A stretch of DNA of 16,623 bases from an uncultured Blautia sp. (GCA_934394595.1 CAKRRX010000052.1:1-16623); one strand, 5' to 3'. Shown: positions 6,168-15,183, numbered from the stretch's first letter. Program-made: numbers and translations. Notes: a model not told the origin generated them from the letters alone.

Positions 6168-8819
6168 TTATCGCTTAAGCTGCTCAAGCTGTGTGCCAAC
6201 CTTTTCTTTCATCTCTTTGTATTTTGCAAGCTTTTCTTTTTCTGCGTCAACCTTTGCTGCCGGAGCCTTATTTACAAAGTTCGGGTTATTAAGCATTCCC
6301 TCACAGCGGGCAATCTCTTTTGTCAGTCTGTCCAGCTCCTTGGTCAGTCTTTCCAGTTCCTTTTCCTTATCTACAAGATCCTCAAGAGGCATGTAAACTA
6401 CTGCATTGGAAACAACAACAGAAACTGCATCCTCACTGATACCGGCCTTATCCTGCTGAACATGGATCTCCTTTGCAAATGCAAGATTTACAAAAGATTT
6501 CTTGCTGTTCTCATACATCTGACAGATATCCGCATCTTTTCCCACAATGATCAGATGAGTTTTTCTATTCTGAGGAACATTCATACTGGTTCTTGTATTA
6601 CGGATACCTCTTACTACCTCCTGGAAGCTTCCGATTGCAAGCTCAGCCTCAGGAGAATTCCACTCTTCTTTGTATACCGGCCAGTCAGAGATCATAATGG
6701 ACTCTTCCTCTGGAAGTAATGTACAATAAATCTCCTCTGTGATAAACGGCATAAATGGATGAAGAAGCTTCAATCCCTGTGTCAGTGCTGTGCGAAGTGT
6801 CCACAGAGCCTCATTTGCAGCCTTTGGATCTTCCTCTGCTTTCCAAAGACGAACTTTGGCGATCTCAATATACCAGTCACAAAGCTCATCCCACAGGAAA
6901 TCATAAATCTTCTGAACTGCAATACCCAGTTCATATTTTTCCATATTGTCTGTTACTTCTTTGATCACATTATTCAGTCTGGAAAGGATCCACTTATCCT
7001 CATAGCAAAGAGAAGAAATCTCAGGTTCTGTTACGGTTTTGCCTTCCAGGTTCATAAGAACAAAACGGGAAGCATTCCAGATCTTATTTGCAAAGTTACG
7101 GCTGGATTCTACACGCTCCCAGTAAAAACGCATATCATTTCCAGGCGCATTACCGGTCATCAAAGTAAGACGAAGTGCATCTGCGCCATACTTGTCAATG
7201 ACTTCAAGAGGATCAATACCGTTTCCAAGGGATTTACTCATCTTGCGGCCCTGGGAATCTCTTACCAGACCATGGATCAGTACATGGTGGAACGGAGTCT
7301 TTCCTGTCTGCTCAAGAGCAGAGAATACCATACGGATAACCCAGAAGAAAATAATATCATATCCGGTTACCAGCACATCTGTAGGATAGAAGTACTCAAG
7401 CTCTGGTGTCTTGTCCGGCCAGCCAAGTGTTGAGAACGGCCACAGTGCTGAGCTGAACCAGGTATCCAGAGTATCCTCATCCTGATGAAGATGTGTACAG
7501 CCACATTTCGGGCATTTTTCCGGCATTTCTCTTGCCACTACAGTCTCACCACACTCATCGCAGTAATAAGCCGGGATCCTGTGTCCCCACCACAGCTGAC
7601 GGGAAATACACCAGTCACGGATGTTCTCCAGCCAGTGAAGATAAGTCTTGTCAAAGCGCTCCGGAACGAATTTCAGGTCACCATCCTCAAGAGTCTTGAT
7701 GGCAGCTTTTGCCATCTCGTCCATCTTTACAAACCACTGTGGCTTGATCATCGGCTCTACAGTTGCATGACAGCGGTCGTGTGTTCCAACGCTGTGATTG
7801 TGTGGAACCACCTTTACCAGAAGCCCCAGCTTATCCAGATCCTCTACCATGGCTTTTCTTGCCTCATAACGGTCCATACCTGCGTATTTACCGCCCAAAT
7901 CATTGATGGTGGCATCATCGTTCATGATATTGATCTCCGGAAGGTTATGTCTCTTTCCAACCTCGAAGTCATTTGGGTCATGTGCCGGTGTGATCTTTAC
8001 ACAGCCAGTACCAAATTCTTTATCAACATACTCATCGGCAATTACCGGAATCTCTCTATCTGTAAGAGGAAGCTTCAGCATTTTGCCAACGATATCTTTA
8101 TAACGGTCGTCATCTGGGTTAACAGCAACTGCGGTATCGCCAAGAAGAGTCTCCGGACGTGTTGTTGCAATTTCCACGAATTTTCCCTCTTCTCCAACAA
8201 CCGGGTAGTTGATGTGCCAGAAAAAGCCATCCTGATCCTCATGCTCAACTTCTGCATCAGAAATAGAGGTCTGGCAGACCGGACACCAGTTGATGATACG
8301 GGAGCCTTTATAGATATAACCTTTTTCATATAATTTGATGAAAACTTCCTGTACAGCCTTGGAGCAGCCCTCATCCATGGTGAAACGCTCTCTCTCCCAG
8401 TCTGCAGATGCACCAAGCTTCTTCAGCTGATTGATGATCTTTCCGCCATATTCCTCTTTCCACTCCCAGGCATATTCCAGGAATTTCTCACGGCCGATCT
8501 CGGCTTTGTCGATGCCCTCTTTTTTCAGCTTCTCGGTAACCTTAACTTCCGTAGCGATAGCTGCGTGGTCAGTTCCAGGCTGCCACAGTGCCTCATAGCC
8601 CTGCATTCTCTTAAAACGGATGAGAATATCCTGCATGGTCTCATCGAGTGCATGTCCCATATGCAGCTGACCGGTTACATTTGGCGGCGGCATAACAATG
8701 GTAAATGGTTTCTTATCCGGGTTTACTTTTGCATGAAAATATCCGTTGTCCATCCATTTCTGGTACAGACGCTCCTCGATTCCCTTTGGATCGTAGGTCT
8801 TTGCAAGTTCTTTGCTCAT
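6168..8819 (-). CDS. valS: Valyl-tRNA synthetase
   Basis: An 883-residue class I aminoacyl-tRNA synthetase charging tRNA-Val. The HIGH motif appears as '[13 protein letters not shown]' (44-56) and KMSKS at 526-530. The CP1 editing domain, which hydrolyses Thr-tRNA-Val, carries 'ATTRPET' (218-224) and 'HDPNDFEVG' (280-288). Cys420, Cys423, Cys436 and Cys439 form a probable zinc site. The anticodon-binding domain includes '[14 protein letters not shown]', and the last roughly 65 residues are the typical valyl tRNA-binding coiled coil ('[19 protein letters not shown]'). '[13 protein letters not shown]' (138-150) is the usual ValRS signature. The ATG has a perfect AGGAGG five to six bases upstream and sits directly behind a T-box leader with a Val specifier. 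Complete, with no oddities. Confidence 0.98.
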   Translation of the reverse strand: MSKELAKTYDPKGIEERLYQKWMDNGYFHAKVNPDKKPFTIVMPPPNVTGQLHMGHALDETMQDILIRFKRMQGYEALWQPGTDHAAIATEVKVTEKLKKEGIDKAEIGREKFLEYAWEWKEEYGGKIINQLKKLGASADWERERFTMDEGCSKAVQEVFIKLYEKGYIYKGSRIINWCPVCQTSISDAEVEHEDQDGFFWHINYPVVGEEGKFVEIATTRPETLLGDTAVAVNPDDDRYKDIVGKMLKLPLTDREIPVIADEYVDKEFGTGCVKITPAHDPNDFEVGKRHNLPEINIMNDDATINDLGGKYAGMDRYEARKAMVEDLDKLGLLVKVVPHNHSVGTHDRCHATVEPMIKPQWFVKMDEMAKAAIKTLEDGDLKFVPERFDKTYLHWLENIRDWCISRQLWWGHRIPAYYCDECGETVVAREMPEKCPKCGCTHLHQDEDTLDTWFSSALWPFSTLGWPDKTPELEYFYPTDVLVTGYDIIFFWVIRMVFSALEQTGKTPFHHVLIHGLVRDSQGRKMSKSLGNGIDPLEVIDKYGADALRLTLMTGNAPGNDMRFYWERVESSRNFANKIWNASRFVLMNLEGKTVTEPEISSLCYEDKWILSRLNNVIKEVTDNMEKYELGIAVQKIYDFLWDELCDWYIEIAKVRLWKAEEDPKAANEALWTLRTALTQGLKLLHPFMPFITEEIYCTLLPEEESIMISDWPVYKEEWNSPEAELAIGSFQEVVRGIRNTRTSMNVPQNRKTHLIIVGKDADICQMYENSKKSFVNLAFAKEIHVQQDKAGISEDAVSVVVSNAVVYMPLEDLVDKEKELERLTKELDRLTKEIARCEGMLNNPNFVNKAPAAKVDAEKEKLAKYKEMKEKVGTQLEQLKR

Positions 8820-8830
8820 GATCTTCCTCC

Positions 8831-8872
8831 TAAATAAATAAGACCCTTCACACAGACAAACTGTGTGAAGGG
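8831..8872 (-). terminator. Regulated terminator of the valS T-box leader
   Basis: CCCTTCACACAG (8861-8872) and CTGTGTGAAGGG (8844-8855) form a perfect 12-bp stem with a 5-base loop, followed by TCTTATTTATTTA on the minus strand. It lies directly downstream of the T-box sequence and should be mutually exclusive with the antiterminator. Confidence 0.9.
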
Positions 8873-9064
8873 CGAAATTAACGCGGTACCACCTTCATTA
8901 TGTGCAAAGAAATGCACATATCTCTTTCCCGTAACGTGGGAACAGCGTGAGAACTTACTGCAGAACCTCTCCGGCAGCCAGACGTTCTTCACTGTATCTC
9001 CTTAAAAGATAACTTCTGTCTGCATTCCGGCCTATCTGCTCATTCAGTTCTCCGGCTCCAAAGC

Positions 9065-9067
9065 TAC
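9065..9067 (-). promoter_or_regulatory. T-box specifier codon GUA (valine)
   Basis: The triplet GTA follows the conserved GAA-G of the specifier loop, opposite the AGTA loop-E strand at 9145-9148. It would pair with the UAC anticodon of tRNA-Val, which agrees with the downstream gene being valS. Confidence 0.85.
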
Positions 9068-9171
9068 CTTCAGCGAATGCGGATCTCAAAGTGTCTCTCA
9101 CCACGGGAATTTCCCGGACACTTCTCTCTGGGAGGACATACGCCTACTCCTCTTCTTCAATGCCTTTCTCA

Positions 9172-9210
9172 CGGCTCTGCAATAGATGTGATGCTCTCCT
9201 GACAAAGCCG
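9172..9210 (-). other. Extra 5' hairpin ahead of the T-box Stem I
   Basis: CGGCTTTG (9203-9210) pairs with CAGAGCCG (9172-9179) over eight base pairs including one G-U, enclosing 23 bases. It begins about ten bases after the predicted start of transcription and is separate from the Stem I elements, which start near 9148. Its role is unknown; it may protect the 5' end of the leader. Confidence 0.55.
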
Positions 9211-9227
9211 CTTCTTTTATGGGTATA

Positions 9228-9256
9228 ACTATAATTGCAAATTTCCGGCTTGTCAA
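9228..9256 (-). promoter_or_regulatory. Sigma-A promoter of the valS transcription unit
   Basis: Perfect TTGACA (9251-9256) and TATAGT (9228-9233, five of six) are separated by exactly 17 bases. The start site would be near 9221, so the untranslated leader is about 400 bases long. Confidence 0.85.
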
Positions 9257-9265
9257 GCAGATTTG

Positions 9266-9287
9266 AAAAATTCACAATTCTGTCGAA
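9266..9287 (-). terminator. Weak candidate terminator after the ABC permease
   Basis: Seven bases after the permease stop, TTC-G-ACA pairs with TGT-GAA around a GAAT loop (one bulged G) and is followed by five U residues (9266-9270). The stem is short and AT-rich, so read-through into the valS promoter region is plausible. Confidence 0.35.
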
Positions 9288-9293
9288 TCACCT

Positions 9294-12200
9294 TTATTCC
9301 ACGCTCTTTAAAGATTCTACCATATCAATGGTTTTCAGCTTAAAGTGCATCACAGCATTCACCACAATAGAAAAGATGCAGGTAAGAATCCCACTGTATA
9401 CAAAGCTGATAGGCTTGATGCTTCTTCCAAACATTACCGCATCAACCTCCACCGTTGTGATCACATACCTGTGAAGCAGGATTCCAAACGCCGCTCCAAA
9501 TGCAATTCCAAGAGCTGTCAGGATCACATTTTCCCTGAGTACATACTGGGATACTTCCCCGTCATAAAATCCCAGGACTTTTAAAGTGGCCAGTTCTCTC
9601 TTTCTTTCAGTAATATTGATATTATTCAGATTGTACAAAACTACAAAAGCCAGCATACCTGCGGAAACGATCAGAACCAGGATCACCACGTCCAGGGTGC
9701 TTAACATCCTATCGACCTGCGCGGAAAGACTGCTGGTATAACTGATGCTAAGAGCTGCAGGATAGGTAAGGATCTTAGTTCCCACACTTTCCATTTTGTC
9801 TTTAGCTTCCTCTTTTATGGTAAATACTATATCCTGATAATCCGGCTTCTCCCCAAAGGTCTCTTCATATACCTTCGGTGTCATATAGGCATAGTGGCTC
9901 ATATAATTCTCTGTGATTACTGCCACCTTTGCTGTATATTTCTTATCTGCTTTTTCAAAAGTAATAGTATCTCCTGCCTTCAGATTCAAAAGATTTGCAG
10001 TTTTCTCGGAAATCGCAACTCCTTCGTCCGTCAGCTCATACTGCTCTTTTGTAATACGGTTCTGCAAAGTCACATCCTTTGCAAACTCTGCCAGTTTTTC
10101 CGGCACAAACAGATAAATACTGATATTAGATCCGCCATTTGGCGCACTGATCTTTGTAAACTGAATCCGGTTGCTGTGTGCCACGTTCTCATTGCTCCGG
10201 ATAAAATCTGCCAGTTCTTCTCTCTCCTTTTCCGTAGAATCACTGTCCTCTATGACCATTCCATCATAATGCTGCAGATCCCGATACTGAATGGCAGCAA
10301 TATCACTGATGGAATCCTGGATTCCAAATCCTACCAGCATCAGCCCCATACTGCCTGCAATTCCAAATACAGTCATAACCAGACGTTTTTTATATCGGAA
10401 CAGATTGCGGACAGTAGATTTCCAGGAAAAGCTAAGATGTTTCCATATAAAAGTGATCCTCTCCAGAAGTACTCTTTTTCCTTCCTTTGGTGCAGGAGGA
10501 CGCATCAAAGAAGCCGGTGTTTCCTGAAGCTCTTTTCCACAGGCCAGAAGTGTGGCACCTACCGTACACACAACAGAAGCACCGGACGCAATCAATGCAA
10601 AACTCATCTGATAATCTATGGACAGACTGTTGGACACATTGTGATACATGATTCCATAAGCTGTAATGATAACATAAGGAATGATCTTCTCACCGATCAG
10701 CATACCCAAAATACTTCCACCAACTGTAGCCAGAAGTGCGTAGCCGATATATTTGGCCGCTATTGCTGTTTTCTTATATCCCAGAGCCTTCATGGTACCG
10801 ATCTGGGTACGCTGCTCCTCCACCATACGGGTCATAGTGGTCAGACTGATCAGCGCCGCCACCAGAAAAAAGATCACCGGAAATACCTGTCCGATATTCT
10901 TCAGTCGTTCTGCATTATCTCCATAATCTGTGTATTCCGGAAGATCTTTTCTGTCTGTCACCATCCACTGAGGCTGTTCCAGATCTTCCAGTTCCTTTCT
11001 GGCATCAGAAAGCTTCTGTTCGTTCTCTTTTATTTCCTCTTCTGCTTTCTTTTTGGAATCCTCATATTCCTTCTGACCATCCTTCAGGTCTTTTTCACCC
11101 TGCTTCAGATCCTTCTTGGCATCTTTTAGCTTTTGCTCATTCTCTGCAATCTCTTTCTCGCCATCTGCCAGTTTTTGCTCATTCTCTGCAATCTCTTTCT
11201 CACCATCTGTCAGCTTTTTCTCGTTCTCTGCGATCTGCTGCTGTCCGGATTCATACTGCGCAATTCCAGAAGCATACTGCTGCTCACTGCTGTTTAAAGT
11301 CTGGATATTGGCATCCAGTTCTGCCTGTCCCTGTTCCAGCGCTGCCTTATTCTGATCGATCTTTTTTTGAGCCTTTTGCAGTTTTCTCTTAGCTGCATTT
11401 AGCTTTTTCCTGCCGGCTGCAAGCTCTTTTTCCCCTGCAGCAAGCTCTGCACCGGACGCTTCCAGCTGGGTCTGCTGTGTCTGGATCTGCTGCCATCCGG
11501 CATCGATCTGAGCCTGTCCCTGTGTAATCTGTGTCTGTGCTTCCTCCAAGGAGGTTTCTTTTGCAGCGAGCTGGGATAATCCCTCATCCACAGATGCCAA
11601 CGCACTTTCCAATTCGCTTCTTCTTGCGGCAAGCTCTGCGCTGGTTCCCTCCAGCTGCGCCCTTCCACTTTCAATCTGAGTCTGCAGTTCTGTAATCTGT
11701 CCTTCCAGCCCTGCGATCTGATTCTGAAGCTGATCCAGCACCTCCAAAGAGGCCTCGGGATCTGCCACAGCCTCGTCATACTGTGCCTGAACTGCTTCCT
11801 GCTGAGACCTTAACCCTGCCAGCTGGCCTTCTGCTGCCTCCAGGGCTGCCATCTCATTGGAAACCTGCGTTTCTCCATCCGATACCTGGGAAAGTCCCTC
11901 TTCAATCTGCTGTTTTTGTCCATTTAACTCTGCTCTGGTGCTCACAATCTGTTGCAGACCGGCAGAAATTTCTGTATTTGACCTGTCAAGCTCGGCCTGT
12001 TTTTCTTCCAGTTCTTTTTTTGCAGCTTCAATCTGCTGCTCCCCTTGAGCCAGCTGAGCTTTTCCACTTTCCAGCTTTGCCGCATTCTCCTCCAGGGTTT
12101 TCTGATTCGCTTCCAGCTGAGCCTGCCCCTGATCTACTTCCTTCTGTGCAGACGCAAGCTGCTGTCTTCCAGATGTCAGCTGATCCTTCGCCTGCTCTAC

Positions 12201-13280
12201 CTGACTCCAGCCATCATCCAGCTGACTTCTGGCACTGTCAAGCTGGTTTTTGCTGGAAGAAAGCTGATTCCTGGCATCAATAAGCTGCTGTTTTCCACTT
12301 TCAAGCTCATCCTTTGCATCAGCAAGCTGCTGTTTTCCATCCTCAAGCTCATCTTTTGCATCGGTAAGCTTCTGCTTTCCATCTTCGTATTCTTTTTTTC
12401 CTTCTTCCAGATCTGTCTTACCCTGATCCAGCTGATCTTTTGCATCTGCAAGCTGTTCATCTGCTTCTTTCTTTCCATCATCCAGCTTTTTCCGGGCATC
12501 ATCAATTTCTGCCTGGGCATCAGATTTTATCTGGGCAAGGCGGATCTGGCAGCGCTCCTGTTCAATCCCATCTACCCTGTCCTTGATCCTTGCAATGAGA
12601 TTCTCATAGGCATCAGTATAGCTGGTAAGGTCTCTGGCGCCATGGACTGTCACATAGATCTGAGTATAAATCTCCTGATCAAAATTTTCCGGAAGTATGT
12701 AACCAAAGCCATTGACTTCTCCTGTACCAAGAGTGGTATTTCCACGGTTAAAGGAAATATACAAAGGACTTCTTCCTGTACCCACCACTGTATACTTTGT
12801 CACAGCAAGAAGAGAGCTGTCCTCTCCCTCCCTCAAAGTGACCGGATCTCCGATCTTATAATCATTTGCAGCGGCAAATGTCCCATCCAGAAAGATCTCT
12901 CCTTTTTTCTCTGGAAGACGCCCTTCCTGGACATCCAGGACATTCACTGTCTCATTGACAGATTCAATATGCAGTACCTTTTGTTTCTCCTTATCTCCGC
13001 ACATCACATCTGTGGACCAGGCACCTTCCGCAGATTCTACTCCATCTATGGATTCTATGGAAGCCACATCCTCACTGGTAAGCCCCATAGTACCCACTAC
13101 CTTGATGTCCATCAGCTTTTTTTCATCATAATAGGCATCGCCGGAATACCGCATATCCGGCGAGGATGCCTGGATGCCGGAAAAGAAAGCCACTCCCAGC
13201 GCTACGATCAGCAATATGGAAAGGAATCTTGATCTGCTCTTTTTGATCTCCATCCAGAATTCTTTTCTAAGTGCTTTCAT
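9294..13280 (-). CDS. FtsX/MacB-type ABC transporter permease with very long coiled-coil insertion
   Basis: A 1328-residue membrane protein with two FtsX-like halves. After TM1 (about 19-38) and a small extracellular domain (about 45-235), residues about 245-770 are almost uninterrupted coiled coil, rich in Gln, Lys, Glu, Asp and Ala and built from 14-residue (two-heptad) repeats such as KQQLADAKDELESG. Next come a three-span FtsX block (about 800-915, with 'EEQRTQIGTMKALGYKK'), a second TM and extracellular domain (about 965-1180), and a final FtsX block (about 1195-1315, with 'ERKRELATLKVLGF'). The two 'LKALG/LKVLG' coupling-helix motifs should contact the ATPase. I chose ATG at 13278-13280 (MKALRKEFW), eight bases after the ATPase stop; a GTG at 13293-13295 would overlap it. 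MacB-type systems act as mechanotransmitters or exporters of peptides and lipoproteins. The substrate is unknown and no two-component system is adjacent. Confidence 0.92.
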   Translation of the reverse strand: MKALRKEFWMEIKKSRSRFLSILLIVALGVAFFSGIQASSPDMRYSGDAYYDEKKLMDIKVVGTMGLTSEDVASIESIDGVESAEGAWSTDVMCGDKEKQKVLHIESVNETVNVLDVQEGRLPEKKGEIFLDGTFAAANDYKIGDPVTLREGEDSSLLAVTKYTVVGTGRSPLYISFNRGNTTLGTGEVNGFGYILPENFDQEIYTQIYVTVHGARDLTSYTDAYENLIARIKDRVDGIEQERCQIRLAQIKSDAQAEIDDARKKLDDGKKEADEQLADAKDQLDQGKTDLEEGKKEYEDGKQKLTDAKDELEDGKQQLADAKDELESGKQQLIDARNQLSSSKNQLDSARSQLDDGWSQVEQAKDQLTSGRQQLASAQKEVDQGQAQLEANQKTLEENAAKLESGKAQLAQGEQQIEAAKKELEEKQAELDRSNTEISAGLQQIVSTRAELNGQKQQIEEGLSQVSDGETQVSNEMAALEAAEGQLAGLRSQQEAVQAQYDEAVADPEASLEVLDQLQNQIAGLEGQITELQTQIESGRAQLEGTSAELAARRSELESALASVDEGLSQLAAKETSLEEAQTQITQGQAQIDAGWQQIQTQQTQLEASGAELAAGEKELAAGRKKLNAAKRKLQKAQKKIDQNKAALEQGQAELDANIQTLNSSEQQYASGIAQYESGQQQIAENEKKLTDGEKEIAENEQKLADGEKEIAENEQKLKDAKKDLKQGEKDLKDGQKEYEDSKKKAEEEIKENEQKLSDARKELEDLEQPQWMVTDRKDLPEYTDYGDNAERLKNIGQVFPVIFFLVAALISLTTMTRMVEEQRTQIGTMKALGYKKTAIAAKYIGYALLATVGGSILGMLIGEKIIPYVIITAYGIMYHNVSNSLSIDYQMSFALIASGASVVCTVGATLLACGKELQETPASLMRPPAPKEGKRVLLERITFIWKHLSFSWKSTVRNLFRYKKRLVMTVFGIAGSMGLMLVGFGIQDSISDIAAIQYRDLQHYDGMVIEDSDSTEKEREELADFIRSNENVAHSNRIQFTKISAPNGGSNISIYLFVPEKLAEFAKDVTLQNRITKEQYELTDEGVAISEKTANLLNLKAGDTITFEKADKKYTAKVAVITENYMSHYAYMTPKVYEETFGEKPDYQDIVFTIKEEAKDKMESVGTKILTYPAALSISYTSSLSAQVDRMLSTLDVVILVLIVSAGMLAFVVLYNLNNINITERKRELATLKVLGFYDGEVSQYVLRENVILTALGIAFGAAFGILLHRYVITTVEVDAVMFGRSIKPISFVYSGILTCIFSIVVNAVMHFKLKTIDMVESLKSVE
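10973..12548 (-). repeat. 42-base periodic coding repeats of the permease coiled coil
   Basis: The DNA encoding the coiled coil shows a 42-base (14-codon) period. The clearest copies are at 11131-11171 and 11173-11213, which differ at only a few bases with a degenerate third copy following, and at 12282-12323, 12324-12365 and 12366-12407. Other units are diverged at DNA level but keep the heptad pattern. This suggests growth by unequal recombination of a short module. Confidence 0.8.
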
Positions 13281-13288
13281 CCCTTCAC

Positions 13289-14005
13289 CTACCACTCAAT
13301 TTCTTCCACTGGTACGGGGTGATCATTTAAGGTCATCTGGGCCACCTTACCGTTTCGGATCCGGATGACCCGGTCTGCCATGGGGGTAAGGGCAGAGTTG
13401 TGTGTGATCACCACTACAGTCATCCCCTTTTTTCGGCACATATCCTGCAAAAGCTTCAGGATTGCCTTGCCAGTCTGATAATCCAAGGCTCCTGTAGGTT
13501 CATCGCAGAGAAGCATCTTGGGATTTTTGGCAAGGGCTCTTGCAATGGAAACCCTCTGCTGCTCACCGCCAGAAAGCTGCGCAGGAAAATTCCCCAGTCT
13601 GTCCTTCAACCCCACTTCTTCCAGAACTGTCCGGGCATCCATAGGGTTCTTACAGATCTGGGCTGCAAGCTCTACATTTTCCAATGCAGTCAGATTTGGC
13701 ACAAGATTGTAGAACTGAAATACAAACCCAATATCATCTCTTCTGTAGCTGGTAAGCTGTCTGCCATTGTATCTGCCAATATTTTTCCCATCTACCCAGA
13801 TATCACCGCTGGTAGCCGTATCCATGCCGCCAAGTATATTCAGTACTGTGGTCTTACCGGCACCGCTGGGTCCTACGATCACGGCAAATTCCCCTTTTGA
13901 TATCTGAAAGCTGATCTCATCTACTGCGATGATCTTTACCTCTTTTGTTCCATAAATTTTCGACACCTTATCAAGATAAATATAATTTTCTGCTGTATCC
14001 TGCAA
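13289..14005 (-). CDS. ABC transporter ATP-binding protein (MacB/LolD-like)
   Basis: A 238-residue ATPase that energises the downstream permease. Motifs: Walker A 'GPSGAGKT' (45-52), Q-loop Gln97 ('[18 protein letters not shown]', typical of the MacB/LolD/FtsE class), signature 'LSGGEQQR' (144-151), Walker B '[12 protein letters not shown]' with Glu169, and switch His202 ('VITHN'). The short C-terminal extension (about 222-238) ends 'VPVEEIEW'. The likely start is TTG at 14003-14005, with AAGGAG ten bases upstream; no ATG lies near the family's usual start and the next candidate (GTG, codon 14) would cut the first beta strand. An extended -10 promoter precedes it. The permease begins eight bases after the stop, so the two form one operon and presumably one complex. 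Confidence 0.96.
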   Translation of the reverse strand: MQDTAENYIYLDKVSKIYGTKEVKIIAVDEISFQISKGEFAVIVGPSGAGKTTVLNILGGMDTATSGDIWVDGKNIGRYNGRQLTSYRRDDIGFVFQFYNLVPNLTALENVELAAQICKNPMDARTVLEEVGLKDRLGNFPAQLSGGEQQRVSIARALAKNPKMLLCDEPTGALDYQTGKAILKLLQDMCRKKGMTVVVITHNSALTPMADRVIRIRNGKVAQMTLNDHPVPVEEIEW

Positions 14006-14046
14006 TTTATCACGGCTCCTTAATATTCGCTGTACTATCTGTATTT

Positions 14047-14075
14047 AGTATAGCATTGCCATATTTTTTGTTCAA
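14047..14075 (-). promoter_or_regulatory. Extended -10 promoter of the ABC transporter operon
   Basis: TTGAAC (14070-14075) and TATACT (14047-14052) are spaced by 17 bases, and the -10 is preceded by TG one base away (TGCTATACT), an extended -10 element. Start near 14040, about 35 bases before the TTG start codon. It lies downstream of the terminator of the preceding gene. Confidence 0.8.
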
Positions 14076-14131
14076 TCAGAGAAAATATGAAATTTCTATA
14101 AAACTGCCGCCGCAATGTCCAAATTTCCTAT

Positions 14132-14174
14132 AAAAAAGCATCCCGGCTCTTTCGTAAATCCAGAACCGGGATGC
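14132..14174 (-). terminator. Strong intrinsic terminator of the SH3-repeat gene
   Basis: On the minus strand GCATCCCGGTTCT (14162-14174) pairs with AGAGCCGGGATGC (14138-14150) over 13 bp, counting one G-U pair, followed immediately by TTTTTTA. It begins about 20 bases after the stop codon at 14194. Confidence 0.93.
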
Positions 14175-14193
14175 CATCTCTTCACTTTTATTC

Positions 14194-15159
14194 CTAGTAC
14201 AGATAATCCTTATTTACATATCCATAATTCATAAGTCTCGGTGAATATACGTACCAGTACTGTGAATCGCTGGAATCGATCAGCTGCACCGTATCTCCTG
14301 TATTCAGCTCTCCAATTTCATTGGATGCATCATAATTCTTGGCTGAACGAAGAGCCAGATAGCCCCTGCTCACGCTGACAGTCCAGGTCTGGTAGGTACT
14401 GCCACCTACAAGATAATCCTTATTGACAAAACCATTCATATCATATTTCGGTGAATATACATACCAATACTGAGAATCACTGGTATCCAGCAGCTGTACC
14501 GTATCTCCTGTATACAATTCCCCAAGCTCATTAGATGCATCATAGGCTTTCAGGCTTCGCAATGCCAGATAGCCCTTGGCCACACTAACTGTCCTGGTCT
14601 CCCCAAAATATCCCACGCTGCTGCCGGAGCTTCCGCCATACAGATACTGGCAGTTCACATATCCATAACAATTCAGCTTCGGAGAGTACACATACCAGTA
14701 AGTGGGGTCACTGCTGTCTGAAACCCACACCGTATCTCCGGAATAAAGTTCTCCGATCTCATTGGATGAATCATATCCCTTTGCTGAGCGAAGAGCCAGA
14801 TATCCTTTGCTTACACTGACGGTCCAGGTGGAACCGTAGATACTTCCGGAAGAGGAAGTCACTGCATAGAGATAATCATTATTTACATAACCATAAGTAT
14901 CATACTTCGGTGAATATACATACCAGTATCCGGAGGGGCATGCATAATCAGTTACTTCCACCAGATCTCCTGAATACAGCTCACCGATTTCATTATAGCT
15001 GTCATAATCAGCTTCTGTACGCAGTGCCAGATAACCGGTAGGTACATTCACACGGTAGGTATTGCAGGACGCCTGGACTTCTGATGTGGTTCCCGGTATG
15101 GAAAATGCCATTGCAGATGCTGCAAGAAGCGGTAAAATCACTTTTCTCTTTTTCATCAT
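14194..15159 (-). CDS. Secreted protein with four bacterial SH3 (SH3b) repeats
   Basis: A 321-residue exported protein. The start is ATG at 15157-15159 (MMKKRKV), seven bases after GGGGG; the open frame runs 11 codons further but has no better site. Residues 1-30 are a signal peptide (KKRK, hydrophobic core, 'VQA' cleavage before Ser31). The rest is four repeats at about 35-98, 112-174, 189-251 and 259-321, each with 'GYLALR', 'NEIGEL', 'GDTV', 'YWYVYSP' and 'GYVN.DYLY' in order, the SH3b pattern, joined by Gly/Ser linkers. SH3b domains often bind cell-wall peptides. No catalytic, LPXTG or membrane anchor region follows, so it is either released or held non-covalently on the wall. Repeat 1 has Cys32 and Cys74 and repeat 2 has Cys164 and Cys170; disulfides are possible. 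The gene has its own terminator and probably its own promoter. Confidence 0.93.
   Translation of the reverse strand: MMKKRKVILPLLAASAMAFSIPGTTSEVQASCNTYRVNVPTGYLALRTEADYDSYNEIGELYSGDLVEVTDYACPSGYWYVYSPKYDTYGYVNNDYLYAVTSSSGSIYGSTWTVSVSKGYLALRSAKGYDSSNEIGELYSGDTVWVSDSSDPTYWYVYSPKLNCYGYVNCQYLYGGSSGSSVGYFGETRTVSVAKGYLALRSLKAYDASNELGELYTGDTVQLLDTSDSQYWYVYSPKYDMNGFVNKDYLVGGSTYQTWTVSVSRGYLALRSAKNYDASNEIGELNTGDTVQLIDSSDSQYWYVYSPRLMNYGYVNKDYLY
14197..15057 (-). repeat. Four-copy SH3b-coding repeat
   Basis: Units at 14866-15057, 14638-14826, 14407-14595 and 14197-14385 encode the four SH3 domains. The last two are the most alike in protein ('YDASNE', 'SDSQYWYVYSP') and also visibly similar in DNA, for example around the shared stretch CACCGTATCTCCTGTAT versus TACCGTATCTCCTGTAT, which points to a late duplication at the C-terminal end. 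Confidence 0.8.
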
Positions 15160-15183
15160 ATGAAATCCCCCTTTATAGGGAAT

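Larger units (their letters stand above)
8826..9210 (-). ncRNA. Valine T-box leader of valS (tRNA-Val-sensing riboswitch)
   Basis: The 474-base gap before valS is filled by this leader. The T-box core AAGGTGGTACCGCG occurs at 8882-8895 on the minus strand. In Stem I the loop-E strand AGTA (9145-9148) is followed by GGCGTATG, which pairs with CATTCGCT. That strand is followed directly by GAA and then G-GTA-G, placing the specifier codon GUA (valine) at 9065-9067. The distal arm GTGTC/GACAC surrounds a CCGGGAAATTCCCG-GGTGAGA region typical of Stem I. A terminator hairpin sits between the T-box and the ribosome-binding site. Uncharged tRNA-Val should favour the antiterminator and valS expression. 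A separate hairpin precedes Stem I at 9172-9210. Confidence 0.93.

Noticed and set aside
9894..11129. 411-codon plus-strand open frame
   Set aside because: It is the antisense of the permease. The opposite strand has clear FtsX and coiled-coil coding, while this frame gives Phe/Cys/Ser/His-rich sequence with no recognisable domain.
11131..11255. CRISPR-like array because of regularly spaced near-identical copies
   Set aside because: The copies are contiguous, in-frame 42-base coding units without unique spacers, inside a long coiled-coil gene.
11116..11355. Plus-strand open frame with repeated SFCSFSAISFSPS units
   Set aside because: The repeat is simply the complement of the 42-base coiled-coil repeats.
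12045..13232. 395-codon plus-strand open frame that looks like a Leu/Ile/Phe-rich membrane protein
   Set aside because: The hydrophobicity is a by-product of reading Lys/Glu/Gln-rich coiled-coil codons in antisense; no start signal or family resemblance.
13281..13295. GTG at 13293-13295 as the permease start
   Set aside because: It would overlap the ATPase stop and has no convincing site at the right distance. The ATG at 13278-13280 gives a usual KxLxxEFW N-terminus and an AGGTG site.
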